Source of the DNA: Vagococcus xieshaowenii
GTDB taxonomy: Bacteria; Bacillota; Bacilli; Lactobacillales; Vagococcaceae
Assembly (NCBI RefSeq): GCF_004792515.1
Contig: NZ_CP038865.1
Coordinates: forward strand, 332,001 to 396,000
Direction of reading: 5' to 3'
Length of the DNA stretch: 64,000 nucleotides
Shown here piece after piece: positions 1-8,955 of the stretch. The notes beneath the pieces are model-generated. The model saw only the letters and a program-made list of their open reading frames with translations, had not been told where the DNA came from and searched no databases. Each line of letters begins with the position of its first letter. Position 1 is the stretch's first letter. Made by a program: the position numbers and the translations under genes.

Positions 1-159
1 GGGCTAGGTGATTTTATTTTTAGTGGTCTGAATAATTATTTACCTGCATTGATTATCGGCGGTACGATTCCAGTTACACTATTGGCCTTAATCACTGATT
101 ATTTTTTTGCTAAACTCGAAGAAAAACTAACACCTGTAATAGAAAATGAGGTGGTCTAA
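1..159 (+). CDS. Osmoprotectant ABC transporter permease, C-terminal end (partial)
   Basis: Only the last 52 codons lie in the window; the gene runs in from the left edge and stops at TAA 157-159. The visible part reads as a membrane protein tail ([20 protein letters not shown]) followed by a charged cytoplasmic end. It is followed with no gap by the OpuCC-like binding protein and then a second permease, so it is most simply the first permease (OpuCB type) of a glycine betaine/carnitine/choline importer. The identification rests mainly on operon order. Confidence 0.75.
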   Translation, partial: GLGDFIFSGLNNYLPALIIGGTIPVTLLALITDYFFAKLEEKLTPVIENEVV

Positions 160-1107
160 ATGAGGCCATTAAAAAAAGCCATAAGTGTATGCATCCTATT
201 AGGAAGTCTTCTTATATTTAGTAGTTGTCGTTTACCTGGATTGTCAGGTGGAAACGATAAGAATACATTATCTATTGCAAGCCTATCTACATCAGAATCA
301 CAAGTTTTAGCTCACATTGTGAAACAAATGATTGAATATCATAAAGAGGACGTACAAGTTGACTTGGTAAATAACTTAGGAACTTCTACCGTCGTACATC
401 AAGCAATGTTACGAGGTGACGTTTCAATATCTGCTGTACGTTATACAGGGACCGATTTGAGTGGTGCACTTCAGTTGCCGCCTGAAAAAAATCCTAAAAA
501 AGCTTTATCTATCGTTCAAAAAGAATTTAAAAATCGTTACAATCAAAAATGGTATCCTTCTTATGGTTTTGCTAATAGTTATGCCTTTATGGTAAGTCAG
601 GAAACCGCGAAAAAGTATAAATTGAAAAAAATTAGTGATTTAAAAAAAGTTGCGGGGAACTTAACAGCTGGAGTGGATACCTCTTGGCTAGACCGAAAAG
701 GTGATGGTTATAAGGGATTTGTTGATGAATATGATTTTGATTTTGGAAAAGTATATCCAATGCAAATAGGATTAGTATATGATGCGGTGAATGCAGGAAA
801 AATGGATGTGGTACTAGGTTACTCAACGGATGGAAGAATCGCAAGTTATGATTTAGTAGTACTAGAAGATGATTTGCAATTTTTCCCTCCTTACGATGCT
901 TCAATTGTTGTTGGGTTTGATTTGCTTGAGCAAGTTGAAGGGCTAGATGACATATTAAGTGCATTGAATGGGAAAATCGATACTAAAACAATGCAACAAC
1001 TTAATTTCCAAGTCGATGATCAATTACTCGAACCTGAGACAGTCGCCAAAAAATTTTTACGAGAAAATAATTACTTTGGTGAGAAAGGAAGTCTAACCCA
1101 TGAATAA
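160..1107 (+). CDS. opuCC: Osmoprotectant ABC transporter substrate-binding lipoprotein (OpuCC-like)
   Basis: Binds a quaternary-ammonium osmolyte such as glycine betaine, carnitine or choline outside the membrane and delivers it to the OpuC permeases. The 315-residue protein starts with a lipoprotein signal peptide ending in a lipobox (FSSC, Cys about residue 23), so it should be lipid-anchored to the outer face. The remainder fits the OpuAC/ProX-type periplasmic-binding fold. The ATG follows the stop of the upstream permease directly, with GAGGTGG inside that gene as its ribosome site. Its end overlaps the next permease by 8 bases. Substrate choice within the family cannot be read from sequence alone. 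Confidence 0.87.
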   Translation: MRPLKKAISVCILLGSLLIFSSCRLPGLSGGNDKNTLSIASLSTSESQVLAHIVKQMIEYHKEDVQVDLVNNLGTSTVVHQAMLRGDVSISAVRYTGTDLSGALQLPPEKNPKKALSIVQKEFKNRYNQKWYPSYGFANSYAFMVSQETAKKYKLKKISDLKKVAGNLTAGVDTSWLDRKGDGYKGFVDEYDFDFGKVYPMQIGLVYDAVNAGKMDVVLGYSTDGRIASYDLVVLEDDLQFFPPYDASIVVGFDLLEQVEGLDDILSALNGKIDTKTMQQLNFQVDDQLLEPETVAKKFLRENNYFGEKGSLTHE

Positions 1108-1759
1108 TTTAAATGTTTTAGAACAATTTTTATACTACTTTTCTCAAAATGGGAGCTATATTTTAGCTCAATTCTGGCGTCATTTTCTTATTTCTCTGTA
1201 TGGTGTAGTATTCGCCGCAATAATCGGTGTCCCAATAGGTATTATTCTTTCGCATAAGAAAAATTTAGCGAAATGGGTCATAGGAATAGCCAATGTGATT
1301 CAAACAGTTCCTTCTTTAGCAATGTTATCAATAATTATGTTGGGGTTAGGACTGGGAGTAAATACAGTGATTGTTACAGTATTTTTATACTCTTTGTTAC
1401 CTATCATTTCCAATACTTATACGGGTATGAGGCAAGTTGATAGCAATATATTAGATGTGGGAAAAGGGATGGGAATGACACGTTTACAATTACTTATACA
1501 AGTTGAATTACCTTTGTCAATATCGGTGATTATGGCAGGTATACGTAATGCTCTTGTGGTAGCAATAGGGATTACAGCCATTGGTTCTTTTGTAGGAGCT
1601 GGTGGACTTGGGGATATTATTACGCGCGGAACAAACGCTACGAATGGCACCGCTATTATTCTAGTAGGAGCATTGCCTACAGCGTTTATGGCAATTATGG
1701 TGGATGTTGTATTAGGATTTGTTGAACGACAACTAGATCCAGCTAGAAGAATAAAATAG
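1100..1759 (+). CDS. opuCD: Osmoprotectant ABC transporter permease (OpuCD-like)
   Basis: Second permease of the osmolyte importer, 219 residues, with about five to six hydrophobic segments and the usual binding-protein-dependent permease loop (GMGMTRLQLLIQVELPLS, about residues 123-140) that docks on the ATPase. It overlaps opuCC by 8 bases, so the two are translationally coupled. It is the last gene of the operon; a hairpin at 1938-1964 followed by TTTT lies downstream. The ATPase gene (OpuCA) would be expected just left of the window. Confidence 0.87.
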   Translation: MNNLNVLEQFLYYFSQNGSYILAQFWRHFLISLYGVVFAAIIGVPIGIILSHKKNLAKWVIGIANVIQTVPSLAMLSIIMLGLGLGVNTVIVTVFLYSLLPIISNTYTGMRQVDSNILDVGKGMGMTRLQLLIQVELPLSISVIMAGIRNALVVAIGITAIGSFVGAGGLGDIITRGTNATNGTAIILVGALPTAFMAIMVDVVLGFVERQLDPARRIK

Positions 1760-1886
1760 AACCAAAAATTTTTAACTCTATTACAAAGCTTTAAATAAAA
1801 ATGAAATTTTTACGTAATCTATGAATTATGCAGGAATTTTCAATAATATATTGATTTCAGTACAAACTGAAAAGACGAAGAGGATG

Positions 1887-1920
1887 TGAAGTGCTCCCCG
1901 TCAAGTGGACAGTAGAAAAA
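1887..1920. mobile_element. Possible solo terminus of an IS3-family (IS150-group) element
   Basis: The stretch beginning TGAAGTGCTCCCC and continuing to GTGGACAG has the form of IS150-group ends (TG, a short purine/pyrimidine stretch, CCCC, then a GGACA motif). No transposase is present nearby, so if real it is a relic. It is recognised from memory of the family; no second end was found within the gap. Confidence 0.3.
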
Positions 1921-1937
1921 ACAAAAAATATTTTATG

Positions 1938-1968
1938 ACAGGAATCGAAAATTTCGATTTCTGTTTTA
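1938..1968 (+). terminator. Terminator-like hairpin after opuCD
   Basis: Arms 1938-1950 and 1952-1964 pair (ACAGGAATCGAAA against TTTCGATTTCTGT) with one wobble, followed by TTTT. It lies 180 bases after the opuCD stop and is the first good terminator for that operon. Confidence 0.6.
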
Positions 1969-1972
1969 TTAA

Positions 1973-2025
1973 TTTATATGTTTTGAAAACCACCTGCTAT
2001 GCGGGTGGTTTTCAAAACATATAAA
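1973..2025. repeat. Long perfect inverted repeat (22-bp arms)
   Basis: Arms 1973-1994 and 2004-2025 are perfectly complementary and the stem extends inward to a 3-base loop with one wobble pair. The core ACCACC...GGTGGT with a GCTATGC-like loop resembles hairpins of IS200/IS605-type elements as well as strong bidirectional terminators. It is longer than needed for termination. With the IS3-like end just upstream it marks this gap as a site of past insertions. Confidence 0.55.
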
Positions 2026-2027
2026 TA

Positions 2028-2060
2028 AAAAATCGTCAACGCTTGATACGTCAACGATTT
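2028..2060 (-). terminator. Terminator of ssrA
   Basis: On the minus strand AAATCGT (2054-2060) pairs with ACGATTT (2030-2036) and is followed by a T-rich run read from 2030-2021. It lies about 30 bases beyond the tmRNA 3' end. Confidence 0.55.
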
Positions 2061-2092
2061 AACAGTTTTTGATACTTCCTGAATTCGAAAAA

Positions 2093-2457
2093 TGGAGGCG
2101 GCGGGAGTCGAACCCGCGTCCAAACATATTGCCACAAAAGCTTCTACGTTCGTAGTCATGCTATTGAAGTTTCGCTTGATAAACTGCCACATGACAGGCG
2201 TCTTATCTTGCTAGTCTGATGATCTCTTTTAACACTTACAGACGGAAAGGGTTAATGTATCCCACTAAATTTGAGACCCTGATCTGAGCACATGGGCGAT
2301 GCCAGGAGGATCTTCGCTAACAGGTTATTAAGCTGCTAAAGCGAAAGTATTGTTATTGTTTTTTGCAGTTATATTTAACTGTAACGTTTTATTGTAGACG
2401 TAACCTACAGAACGCTACTCAAGCTCAAACTATGCCTGTCGAATCCATAACGCCCCC
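2093..2457 (-). ncRNA. ssrA: tmRNA (transfer-messenger RNA)
   Basis: Rescues ribosomes stalled on broken mRNAs by acting first as an alanyl-tRNA and then as a short message for a degradation tag. Read on the minus strand, the 5' end is GGGGGCGTTATGGATTCGAC and the 3' end is the T-arm GGGTTCGACTCCCGCC followed by CTCCA, so CCA is encoded. The tag frame runs 2366-2328 and reads AKNNNNTFALAA followed by TAA, ending in the LAA that ClpXP recognises. The RNA is one-piece and about 365 nt, normal for Firmicutes. No integrase or prophage is attached to its 3' end here. Confidence 0.96.
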
Positions 2458-2518
2458 GTATTTAACGTTGCTCTTAATTATAGCATAAAAAGCTATCTTG
2501 TAAAAGACAACGTTATGT

Positions 2519-3289
2519 TTAAATCAAGTTGTAGTAGTTAAGCGCTTCGATAATACCATGTTCATTGTGATCGCCTGTAATGTAATCAGCTTGTCTTTTT
2601 AAATCTTCAACGGCATTACCCATGGCGATTTTATAATCACAGGCACGAAGAAGTTCCAAATCATTAGGCCCATCACCAAATGCAAAGGTGGTGACATTAT
2701 CATTAAGATGTCTCAATATTTCTTCTACACCAGTTCCTTTGCAGTGTCCTTCAGAAACAACATCGATAGAATAAGGTGTGTTACGATAAAATGTTAAATC
2801 AGGGAATGCTTCTTGATAGACATCGTCATACCCTTGTCCGAGAATAAGTAACATATTGTAGCTATCTTCTGTGTACGTTGGTGTGCTAATTGGTGGAACG
2901 GGTTGAGATAAATGTTCATAATGATGGTTAGCCATGTCAGAGTTTTCGGATAAAATAATACCTGAATGCTTGTAAAAGGCTACTTGATGTTGCAGTTCTT
3001 TTGCTTTTTCTTCTAGTTCTTTTACGTATCGATTAGGAATTTTGTGATTAAGTATTTCTTTTCCTTTAAAAGAGGCATATTGCCCATTCATAGTAATAAA
3101 TGAATCGATGCCAGTTTTTTCTAAAATCTCTTGGATTTCAGTATTTGTTCGACCGGTGGCAATGAACGGTATGACCCCGTTATCGGGCATACGATGGAGT
3201 GCTTCAATTACTTCATCGGTTAATTGTGATTGATCATTCAATAATGTACCGTCTAAATCGAAAAAAACGAGTGCTTTTACTGGTATCAT
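2519..3289 (-). CDS. Cof-type HAD-IIB sugar-phosphatase family protein
   Basis: A 256-residue haloacid-dehalogenase-superfamily hydrolase of the Cof/YidA type, expected to remove phosphate from small phosphorylated metabolites in the cytoplasm. Motif I is FFDLDGTLLND (about residues 9-19, nucleophile and acid Asp), motif II lies in FIATGRT, and motif IV is FGDGPNDLELL near residue 205. The cap domain between motifs II and III is of the C2 type. It stands alone on the minus strand between ssrA and a divergent two-component operon. The true substrate cannot be told from sequence. Confidence 0.85.
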   Translation of the reverse strand: MIPVKALVFFDLDGTLLNDQSQLTDEVIEALHRMPDNGVIPFIATGRTNTEIQEILEKTGIDSFITMNGQYASFKGKEILNHKIPNRYVKELEEKAKELQHQVAFYKHSGIILSENSDMANHHYEHLSQPVPPISTPTYTEDSYNMLLILGQGYDDVYQEAFPDLTFYRNTPYSIDVVSEGHCKGTGVEEILRHLNDNVTTFAFGDGPNDLELLRACDYKIAMGNAVEDLKRQADYITGDHNEHGIIEALNYYNLI

Positions 3290-3470
3290 CTACTAATTCA
3301 TCCTTTCTAGTAACCATTAGGTGTTACTACTATCATAACAAAATTCATAAACTGAGCATAATAAAATGTGTTATGATTAATTTAGCTATAGAGACTAAAT
3401 AAAAGTGATAATTTCATTGTGATTTTATAGTATAATATAAAAAGTGAAAAATGGAGGGAAGTGGGAGCTA

Positions 3471-4199
3471 ATGAAGATTTTAATGATTGAAGATAATGAA
3501 TCTGTATCAGAAATGATGAAAATATTTTTTATGAATGAAAATTGGGAAGCAACGTTCAAATTTGATGGTCAAGAAGGATTAGATGCTTTTTTGGAAGAGC
3601 CTAATAATTGGGATATGGTAACATTAGATTTAAATTTACCTACGCTTGATGGGATAACCGTTTGTCAGGAGATTAGAAAAGTATCAGCAAATGTGCCAAT
3701 TATTATTTTGTCTGCTAGAGATACTGAAAGTGATCAAGTCATTGGTTTAGAATTAGGCGCGGATGACTATGTCACGAAACCATTTAGTCCATTGACCTTA
3801 ATTGCTCGTATTAAAGCGCTCTATCGTCGTGCAGAACGTAGTGATTCACCTGTGGAAGAAAAAGCAGTTAAAGAGAAAAAAAGATACGATGTTGTGACTC
3901 CCCACTTCAAAATGGATGTTAATACACGAGAGGCTCGTTTTGATGGGCAACTTATCGAAGGGCTAACACCAAAAGAATTTGATTTATTATTAACACTTGC
4001 TGGAAAACCAAGACAAGTCTTTTCAAGAGAACAGTTATTAGAGCTGGTGTGGGATTATCAATTTTATGGCGATGAACGAACAGTGGATGCTCATATTAAA
4101 AAATTACGTCAAAAGATCGAAGTGTTTGGTCCAAAGGTGATTCAAACCGTCTGGGGTATTGGTTATAAGTTTGACGATAGCGGAGTACCTGGTGAATGA
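3471..4199 (+). CDS. OmpR/PhoB-family response regulator
   Basis: DNA-binding output half of a two-component system. Starting at ATG 3471 the protein is 242 residues: receiver domain 1-115 with acidic pocket E7/D8, phospho-acceptor D53 (VTLDLNLP) and K103 (VTKPF), then a winged-helix effector domain (TPKEFDLLL ... VWGIGYKF). I chose 3471 rather than an in-frame GTG at 3444 because the receiver fold begins with KILMIED and a GGAG-rich ribosome site lies just before 3471. A TATAAT at 3431-3436 is a likely -10. The stop overlaps the kinase start (ATGA), so the pair is co-translated. The signal is unknown. Confidence 0.9.
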   Translation: MKILMIEDNESVSEMMKIFFMNENWEATFKFDGQEGLDAFLEEPNNWDMVTLDLNLPTLDGITVCQEIRKVSANVPIIILSARDTESDQVIGLELGADDYVTKPFSPLTLIARIKALYRRAERSDSPVEEKAVKEKKRYDVVTPHFKMDVNTREARFDGQLIEGLTPKEFDLLLTLAGKPRQVFSREQLLELVWDYQFYGDERTVDAHIKKLRQKIEVFGPKVIQTVWGIGYKFDDSGVPGE

Positions 4200-5644
4200 A
4201 ATATTTACTACAACAGATGTTAGGCTTTTTTATTGTTATTTTAACCGTAATGATAGTGGTAGGTATATCATTTAAATCACTAACACGTCAAACACTGGTT
4301 GAAAACTATTATGATCAGATGTTTTCTTATGCCAGAAGTGTGGTAACCTTAACGAAAAATCGTGATGGAAAATTAATTGATAATATTAAAGATGCTGATG
4401 ATTTTTTAAAAAATCAAAAGGTGGGCATTATTTTATTTAATCAAAATAAAGAAGTTGTTTATCCTGAAAAAATTGAAAATGCTGAAATTTTGGCACATTC
4501 TTTAACTGAAGAAGAGTTGAGTGAATTAAAAAATGGACAAGCAATATCTTTTAGTAAAAAATATCGTATACACGAGCAAGAAAAAGATTTTGCAGTGATT
4601 GTACAACCGATTTTTACAGAAGAAATCGACAACTCTTTTGCAGGGGCCTTAGTGATGTATCATTCAGTCAGTTTAATTGATGCTAATATCAATGCCTTGA
4701 CGAAAAATTTATTAATGGCCTTCTTGCTATCTAGTTTATTAGCCATTGTTTTTAGTTTTATATTTTCACAATATCAAGTGAATCGTATTAATCGTATTAA
4801 AAATGGTACAAAAAAAATTGCTAACGGTGAATTAGATGTTCAAATTGATGTCACTTTCCATAAGAAATTTGATGAGTTAGATGAACTAGCCATTTCTTTT
4901 AATAAAATGGCTAAAAAATTACATGAATCTAATTTAGAAATTGAGCATCAGGAAGAACAGCGACGTCGATTTATGGCAGATGCTGCGCATGAGATGAGAA
5001 CACCACTTACGACGATTAATGGTCTTCTTGAAGGGGTTTCACACAATATGATTCCGGAAAGTCAAAAAGAGAAAACGGTCGAATTGTTGCGTAAAGAAAC
5101 CAATCGTTTAATTCGCTTAGTAAATGAAAATTTAGATTTTGAAAAAATAAGAACTAATCAGATTCAGATGGCTTTTTCACGATTTAACGCAGCAGAAGTA
5201 TTAAACGGAATTATGACGCAATTATCTCAAAAGGCGTCCGAGTTTGGCAATACTATCTACTTAGAGTCTGATGAAATTATTCCTATTGATGCTGATTATG
5301 ATCGTTTTATTCAAATTATTTTTAACATTACACAGAATGCTATTCAATTTACTCAAAACGGTCAGATTACGATAAAAGCAGTTCGTAAAAATAGTCAGAC
5401 AATGATTGAAATTCAAGATACAGGTATTGGTATGACAGATGAAGAGGTTCGTAATATTTGGGAACGTTATTACAAAGTAGATCCTTCAAGAAAACATACT
5501 AAATATGGCGAATCAGGATTAGGATTAGCAATCGTACAACAGTTGATTCGCTTACATGATGGGACAGTTGAAGTTAAGAGTCAAAAAGGCGAAGGAACAA
5601 CGTTTATGTTAATCTTTCCAGATCATTTAGATAAAAAAGAATAG
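4196..5644 (+). CDS. Sensor histidine kinase
   Basis: Membrane sensor of the two-component pair, 482 residues. Transmembrane helices lie at about 8-27 and 170-192 and enclose an extracellular sensing region of about 140 residues. A HAMP linker follows (about 193-245), then the HisKA domain with phospho-acceptor H265 (AAHEMRTPL) and the ATPase domain with N box (N377/N381), G1 box DTGIGM (408-413) and G2 box GESGLGLAI (438-446). The extracellular part shows no named sensor domain that I recognise. Start and regulator stop share ATGA. A strong terminator follows. Confidence 0.9.
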   Translation: MKYLLQQMLGFFIVILTVMIVVGISFKSLTRQTLVENYYDQMFSYARSVVTLTKNRDGKLIDNIKDADDFLKNQKVGIILFNQNKEVVYPEKIENAEILAHSLTEEELSELKNGQAISFSKKYRIHEQEKDFAVIVQPIFTEEIDNSFAGALVMYHSVSLIDANINALTKNLLMAFLLSSLLAIVFSFIFSQYQVNRINRIKNGTKKIANGELDVQIDVTFHKKFDELDELAISFNKMAKKLHESNLEIEHQEEQRRRFMADAAHEMRTPLTTINGLLEGVSHNMIPESQKEKTVELLRKETNRLIRLVNENLDFEKIRTNQIQMAFSRFNAAEVLNGIMTQLSQKASEFGNTIYLESDEIIPIDADYDRFIQIIFNITQNAIQFTQNGQITIKAVRKNSQTMIEIQDTGIGMTDEEVRNIWERYYKVDPSRKHTKYGESGLGLAIVQQLIRLHDGTVEVKSQKGEGTTFMLIFPDHLDKKE

Positions 5645-5645
5645 T

Positions 5646-5692
5646 AAAACGAAGAGAAAATGGTTTTGCCTCCATTATTCTCTTCGTTTTTG
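5646..5692 (+). terminator. Rho-independent terminator after the two-component operon
   Basis: AAAACGAAGAGAA (5646-5658) pairs with TTCTCTTCGTTTT (5678-5690), followed by further T residues. Confidence 0.85.
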
Positions 5693-5762
5693 TTTCTTTT
5701 AAGTGAAAAAGTGAATATAATGAGGGTAGTACGTTAGAAAAGAACAATGAAAAGGTGGAAAA

Positions 5763-6035
5763 ATGGCAGAAAATTATAGTTACCCAATGGATATGGATTG
5801 GACACATGATGAAATAACTAAAGTCATAGAAATGTGGGCATTAATAGAAGAAGTTTATGAGAAAGGGGTCGAAAAAGAACGCCTTATGTCAGTCTATGAA
5901 CAGTTCAAATCAGTTGTGAAAAGTATTGGTGAAGAACGCTCTTTAGGGAAAGAGTATGAAGAACTATCGGGTTATTCCCTATACCGTGTGATGCAAAAAG
6001 CCAGAGCTACTGACAAAGGGAAAGTCAAAATGTAA
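5763..6035 (+). CDS. UPF0223 family protein (YktA-like)
   Basis: Small acidic cytoplasmic protein of 90 residues, predicted all-helical, matching the UPF0223/YktA family of Firmicutes (YSYPMDMDWTHDEI at the N-terminus and LSGYSLYRVMQKA near the C-terminus are family hallmarks). Function is unknown. It lies 11 bases before an inositol-monophosphatase-family gene, the same pairing as yktA and yktC in Bacillus, which supports the family call but gives no role. Confidence 0.85.
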   Translation: MAENYSYPMDMDWTHDEITKVIEMWALIEEVYEKGVEKERLMSVYEQFKSVVKSIGEERSLGKEYEELSGYSLYRVMQKARATDKGKVKM

Positions 6036-6046
6036 GGAGTCACCCA

Positions 6047-6817
6047 ATGGAGATAAATAGGTTAAGTGATGTGGTGAAAAGTTGGTTATATGAAGCAGGT
6101 GAGATGGTTTTAGAAGCATTAAACGCGCCACTCAAGGCCGATGAGAAATCTAGTCGCAAAGATATCGTTACGAATGTGGATAAAGAAATCGAACAATTTT
6201 TTGTCAGTAAAATTATCGAACAGTTTCCAGAAGATCGTATTATAGGAGAAGAAGGCGCAAGTAGAAATCATGACAACGACACACAAAGAACGTGGTTGAT
6301 AGATCCTATTGATGGAACGTTAAATTTTTATAAACAAAAAGACTACTTTTGCTTGATGATTGCCATTGAGCAAGAGCAGGGGGATTCATTAGGTTTTATC
6401 TATGAGTTGATGCGTGATGAGATGCTATGGGGTGGACCTAAAGTTGGCGTATACTTAAATGATAAGCGAGTATCAATGGTGGTCGATCAACCGTTAAGAG
6501 ATGGGCTTATTAATATTAATTCAGGTATGGTGATAAACAACCGTTATAACGCGCAACAGATTATTAAACAATCACTTGGGATCAGAATGGTAGGGTGTGC
6601 TGGTATTGCTATTAAGGAAGTTGTTTTAGGCAAACAGGTCGCATATATGTCTTATTTACAGCCATGGGATTATGCGGCAGGACGTATTTTGGCCGAAAGT
6701 GTTGGAATTGTCGTTGCGGCTATAGATGAAGAACAATTAACATTAACTAAACGTCAAGTGGTCGTTTTTGCCACACCTGCTACCTATCAAGAAATCAGGA
6801 AAATTAAAGAACTGTAA
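6047..6817 (+). CDS. Inositol monophosphatase family protein (SuhB/YktC-like)
   Basis: Metal-dependent phosphatase of 256 residues. The metal-binding motifs are present in order: IGEEG (Glu ligand, near residue 67), WLIDPIDGTLNF (two Asp ligands, about residues 83-94) and PWDYAAG (final Asp, about residue 206). Family members hydrolyse inositol phosphates, related sugar phosphates or nucleotide phosphates (PAP, NADP). The exact substrate is open. It shares an operon with the UPF0223 gene and precedes typA, which has its own promoter. Confidence 0.87.
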   Translation: MEINRLSDVVKSWLYEAGEMVLEALNAPLKADEKSSRKDIVTNVDKEIEQFFVSKIIEQFPEDRIIGEEGASRNHDNDTQRTWLIDPIDGTLNFYKQKDYFCLMIAIEQEQGDSLGFIYELMRDEMLWGGPKVGVYLNDKRVSMVVDQPLRDGLININSGMVINNRYNAQQIIKQSLGIRMVGCAGIAIKEVVLGKQVAYMSYLQPWDYAAGRILAESVGIVVAAIDEEQLTLTKRQVVVFATPATYQEIRKIKEL

Positions 6818-6835
6818 TTTTCTGAAAGTTTTTTA

Positions 6836-6865
6836 TTGTAATGGAAGCCTCTTTCTTGTTATAAT
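6836..6865 (+). promoter_or_regulatory. typA promoter
   Basis: TTGTAA (6836-6841) and TATAAT (6860-6865) are separated by 18 bases, and a TG one base before the -10 makes it an extended -10 promoter. It lies 58 bases upstream of the typA start. Confidence 0.65.
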
Positions 6866-6922
6866 AGAAAGTCGAGTAAATTAGTCGTGAAAGAAAGACC
6901 TTAAAAAGTAAGGAGCAATCAA

Positions 6923-8767
6923 GTGAAATTAAGAGAAGATATTAGAAACGTAGCGATCATCGCCCACGTTGACCATGGTAAAACAACATTAGTAGACGAG
7001 TTATTACGTCAGTCACACACATTAGACGAGCGTAAAGAATTGCAAGAAAGAGCAATGGACTCAAACGATATCGAGCGTGAGCGTGGTATCACTATTTTAG
7101 CAAAAAACACAGCTATTCAATACAACGGAACACGTATTAACATTATGGACACACCTGGTCACTCGGACTTCGGTGGAGAAGTAGAACGTATTATGAAAAT
7201 GGTTGACGGAGTTGTCTTAGTCGTAGATGCTTACGAAGGTACAATGCCTCAAACACGTTTCGTATTGAAAAAAGCTTTAGAACAACGTATTACACCAATC
7301 GTGGTAGTAAACAAAATTGACAAGCCATCAGCACGTCCAGAAGAAGTTGTGGATGAAGTGTTAGAATTATTTATCGAATTAGGAGCAGATGACGATCAAT
7401 TAGATTTCCCAGTTGTTTATGCTTCAGCTATCAACGGAACATCTAGTTTATCTGATGATCCAGCAGATCAAGAACATACAATGAACCCAATTTATGATCA
7501 AATTATTGAACATATCCCAGCACCAGTTGATAATAGCGAAGAGCCATTACAGTTCCAAGTATCATTGTTAGACTACAGTGATTATGTTGGACGTATCGGT
7601 ATTGGTCGTGTGTTCCGTGGAACAATCAAAGTAGGAGATCAAGTATCATTAATGAAACTTGATGGTTCTGCTAAAAATTTCCGTGTCACAAAAATCTTTG
7701 GTTTCTTAGGATTAGATCGTGTTGAAATCCAAGAAGCAAAAGCTGGTGATTTAATTGCCGTTTCAGGTATGGAAGATATCTTCGTTGGTGAAACTGTTAC
7801 ACCAGTTGATCATCAAGATGCATTACCAATCTTACATATTGATGAACCAACATTACAAATGACATTTTTAGTAAATAATTCACCATTTGCTGGTCGTGAA
7901 GGTAAATTTGTCACATCAAGAAAAATTGAAGAGCGTTTAATGAGTGAATTACAAACAGACGTATCTTTACGTGTTGAAAATACTGATTCACCGGATGCTT
8001 GGATTGTTTCAGGACGTGGGGAATTACATTTATCTATCTTAATAGAAAACATGCGTCGTGAAGGATATGAGTTACAAGTATCACGTCCAAAAGTTATCGA
8101 AAAAGAAGTGGATGGTATTTTATGCGAACCATTCGAACGTGTACAAATTGACACACCTGAAGAATATATGGGTGGTGTAATTGAATCATTAGGTCAACGT
8201 AAAGGTGAAATGCTAGACATGATTAACTCAGGAAATGGTCAAGTAAGATTAATCTTCTTAGTGCCTGCTCGTGGTTTAATCGGTTATTCAACTGAATTCA
8301 TGTCAATGACACGTGGCTATGGAATCATGAACCACACATTCGATCAATACTTACCTAAGATCCAAACACAATTAGGTGGCCGTCGTAATGGTGCTTTAGT
8401 ATCTATTGATACAGGTAAAGCAACTACCTACTCAATTATGAGTATCGAAGAACGTGGAACTGTCTTTGTTGAACCAACTACTGAAGTATACGGTGGTATG
8501 ATTGTTGGTGAAAACAGTCGTGAAAATGACTTAACTGTTAATATTACACGCGCTAAACAAATGACTAACGTTCGTTCAGCTAATAAAGACCAAACATCAG
8601 TTATCAAAAAACCAAAAATTTTAACATTAGAAGAATCATTACAATTCTTAAATGATGATGAATATTGTGAAGTAACACCAGAAAGCGTTCGTCTACGTAA
8701 ACAATTGTTAGACAAAGGTGAGCGTGAACGTGCAGCAAAGAAAAAGAAAAATTCTGAACAAGAATAA
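6923..8767 (+). CDS. typA: Translational GTPase TypA/BipA
   Basis: Ribosome-associated GTPase of the EF-G family involved in 50S assembly and stress or cold adaptation. The 614-residue length is normal. The GTPase domain shows G1 AHVDHGKTT (about 14-22), switch II DTPGHSDFGG (about 76-85) and G4 NKIDKP (about 130-135). Domain II, a domain V-like fold and the TypA-specific C-terminal domain follow (MTRGYGIMNHTF, then NVRSANKDQ). Codon usage is strongly biased, as expected for a well-expressed gene. A terminator follows directly. Confidence 0.97.
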   Translation: MKLREDIRNVAIIAHVDHGKTTLVDELLRQSHTLDERKELQERAMDSNDIERERGITILAKNTAIQYNGTRINIMDTPGHSDFGGEVERIMKMVDGVVLVVDAYEGTMPQTRFVLKKALEQRITPIVVVNKIDKPSARPEEVVDEVLELFIELGADDDQLDFPVVYASAINGTSSLSDDPADQEHTMNPIYDQIIEHIPAPVDNSEEPLQFQVSLLDYSDYVGRIGIGRVFRGTIKVGDQVSLMKLDGSAKNFRVTKIFGFLGLDRVEIQEAKAGDLIAVSGMEDIFVGETVTPVDHQDALPILHIDEPTLQMTFLVNNSPFAGREGKFVTSRKIEERLMSELQTDVSLRVENTDSPDAWIVSGRGELHLSILIENMRREGYELQVSRPKVIEKEVDGILCEPFERVQIDTPEEYMGGVIESLGQRKGEMLDMINSGNGQVRLIFLVPARGLIGYSTEFMSMTRGYGIMNHTFDQYLPKIQTQLGGRRNGALVSIDTGKATTYSIMSIEERGTVFVEPTTEVYGGMIVGENSRENDLTVNITRAKQMTNVRSANKDQTSVIKKPKILTLEESLQFLNDDEYCEVTPESVRLRKQLLDKGERERAAKKKKNSEQE

Positions 8768-8771
8768 TTTG

Positions 8772-8818
8772 AAAATATCAGCCAGTAGTATTACTATCGG
8801 CTGATATTTTTTTTTTTT
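8772..8818 (+). terminator. Terminator of typA
   Basis: AAAATATCAGCC (8772-8783) pairs with GGCTGATATTTT (8799-8810), with an extra short inner stem and a long T run. Confidence 0.9.
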
Positions 8819-8955
8819 AAGAAACTAGAAAAAATTTACCATGGAAGGTTTCTTATTTATTGGTAGTATTTACTGTAATTTTCTGATAAAATGAAAGAGT
8901 CAGTTAAGTGTGAAAAGCTTAACCAAATCAATTTCCATTTAGGAGGAATTTACAA

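Noticed and set aside
1974-2192. 72-codon minus-strand frame overlapping ssrA
   Set aside because: It reads through the tmRNA 3' half and the palindrome; the RNA gene explains the sequence.
2093-2519. Prophage or genomic island attached to the ssrA 3' end
   Set aside because: No integrase, no repeated att sequence and ordinary genes on both sides.
7813-8715. Open frames on the minus strand inside typA
   Set aside because: Antisense to a highly conserved, strongly biased gene and without start signals.
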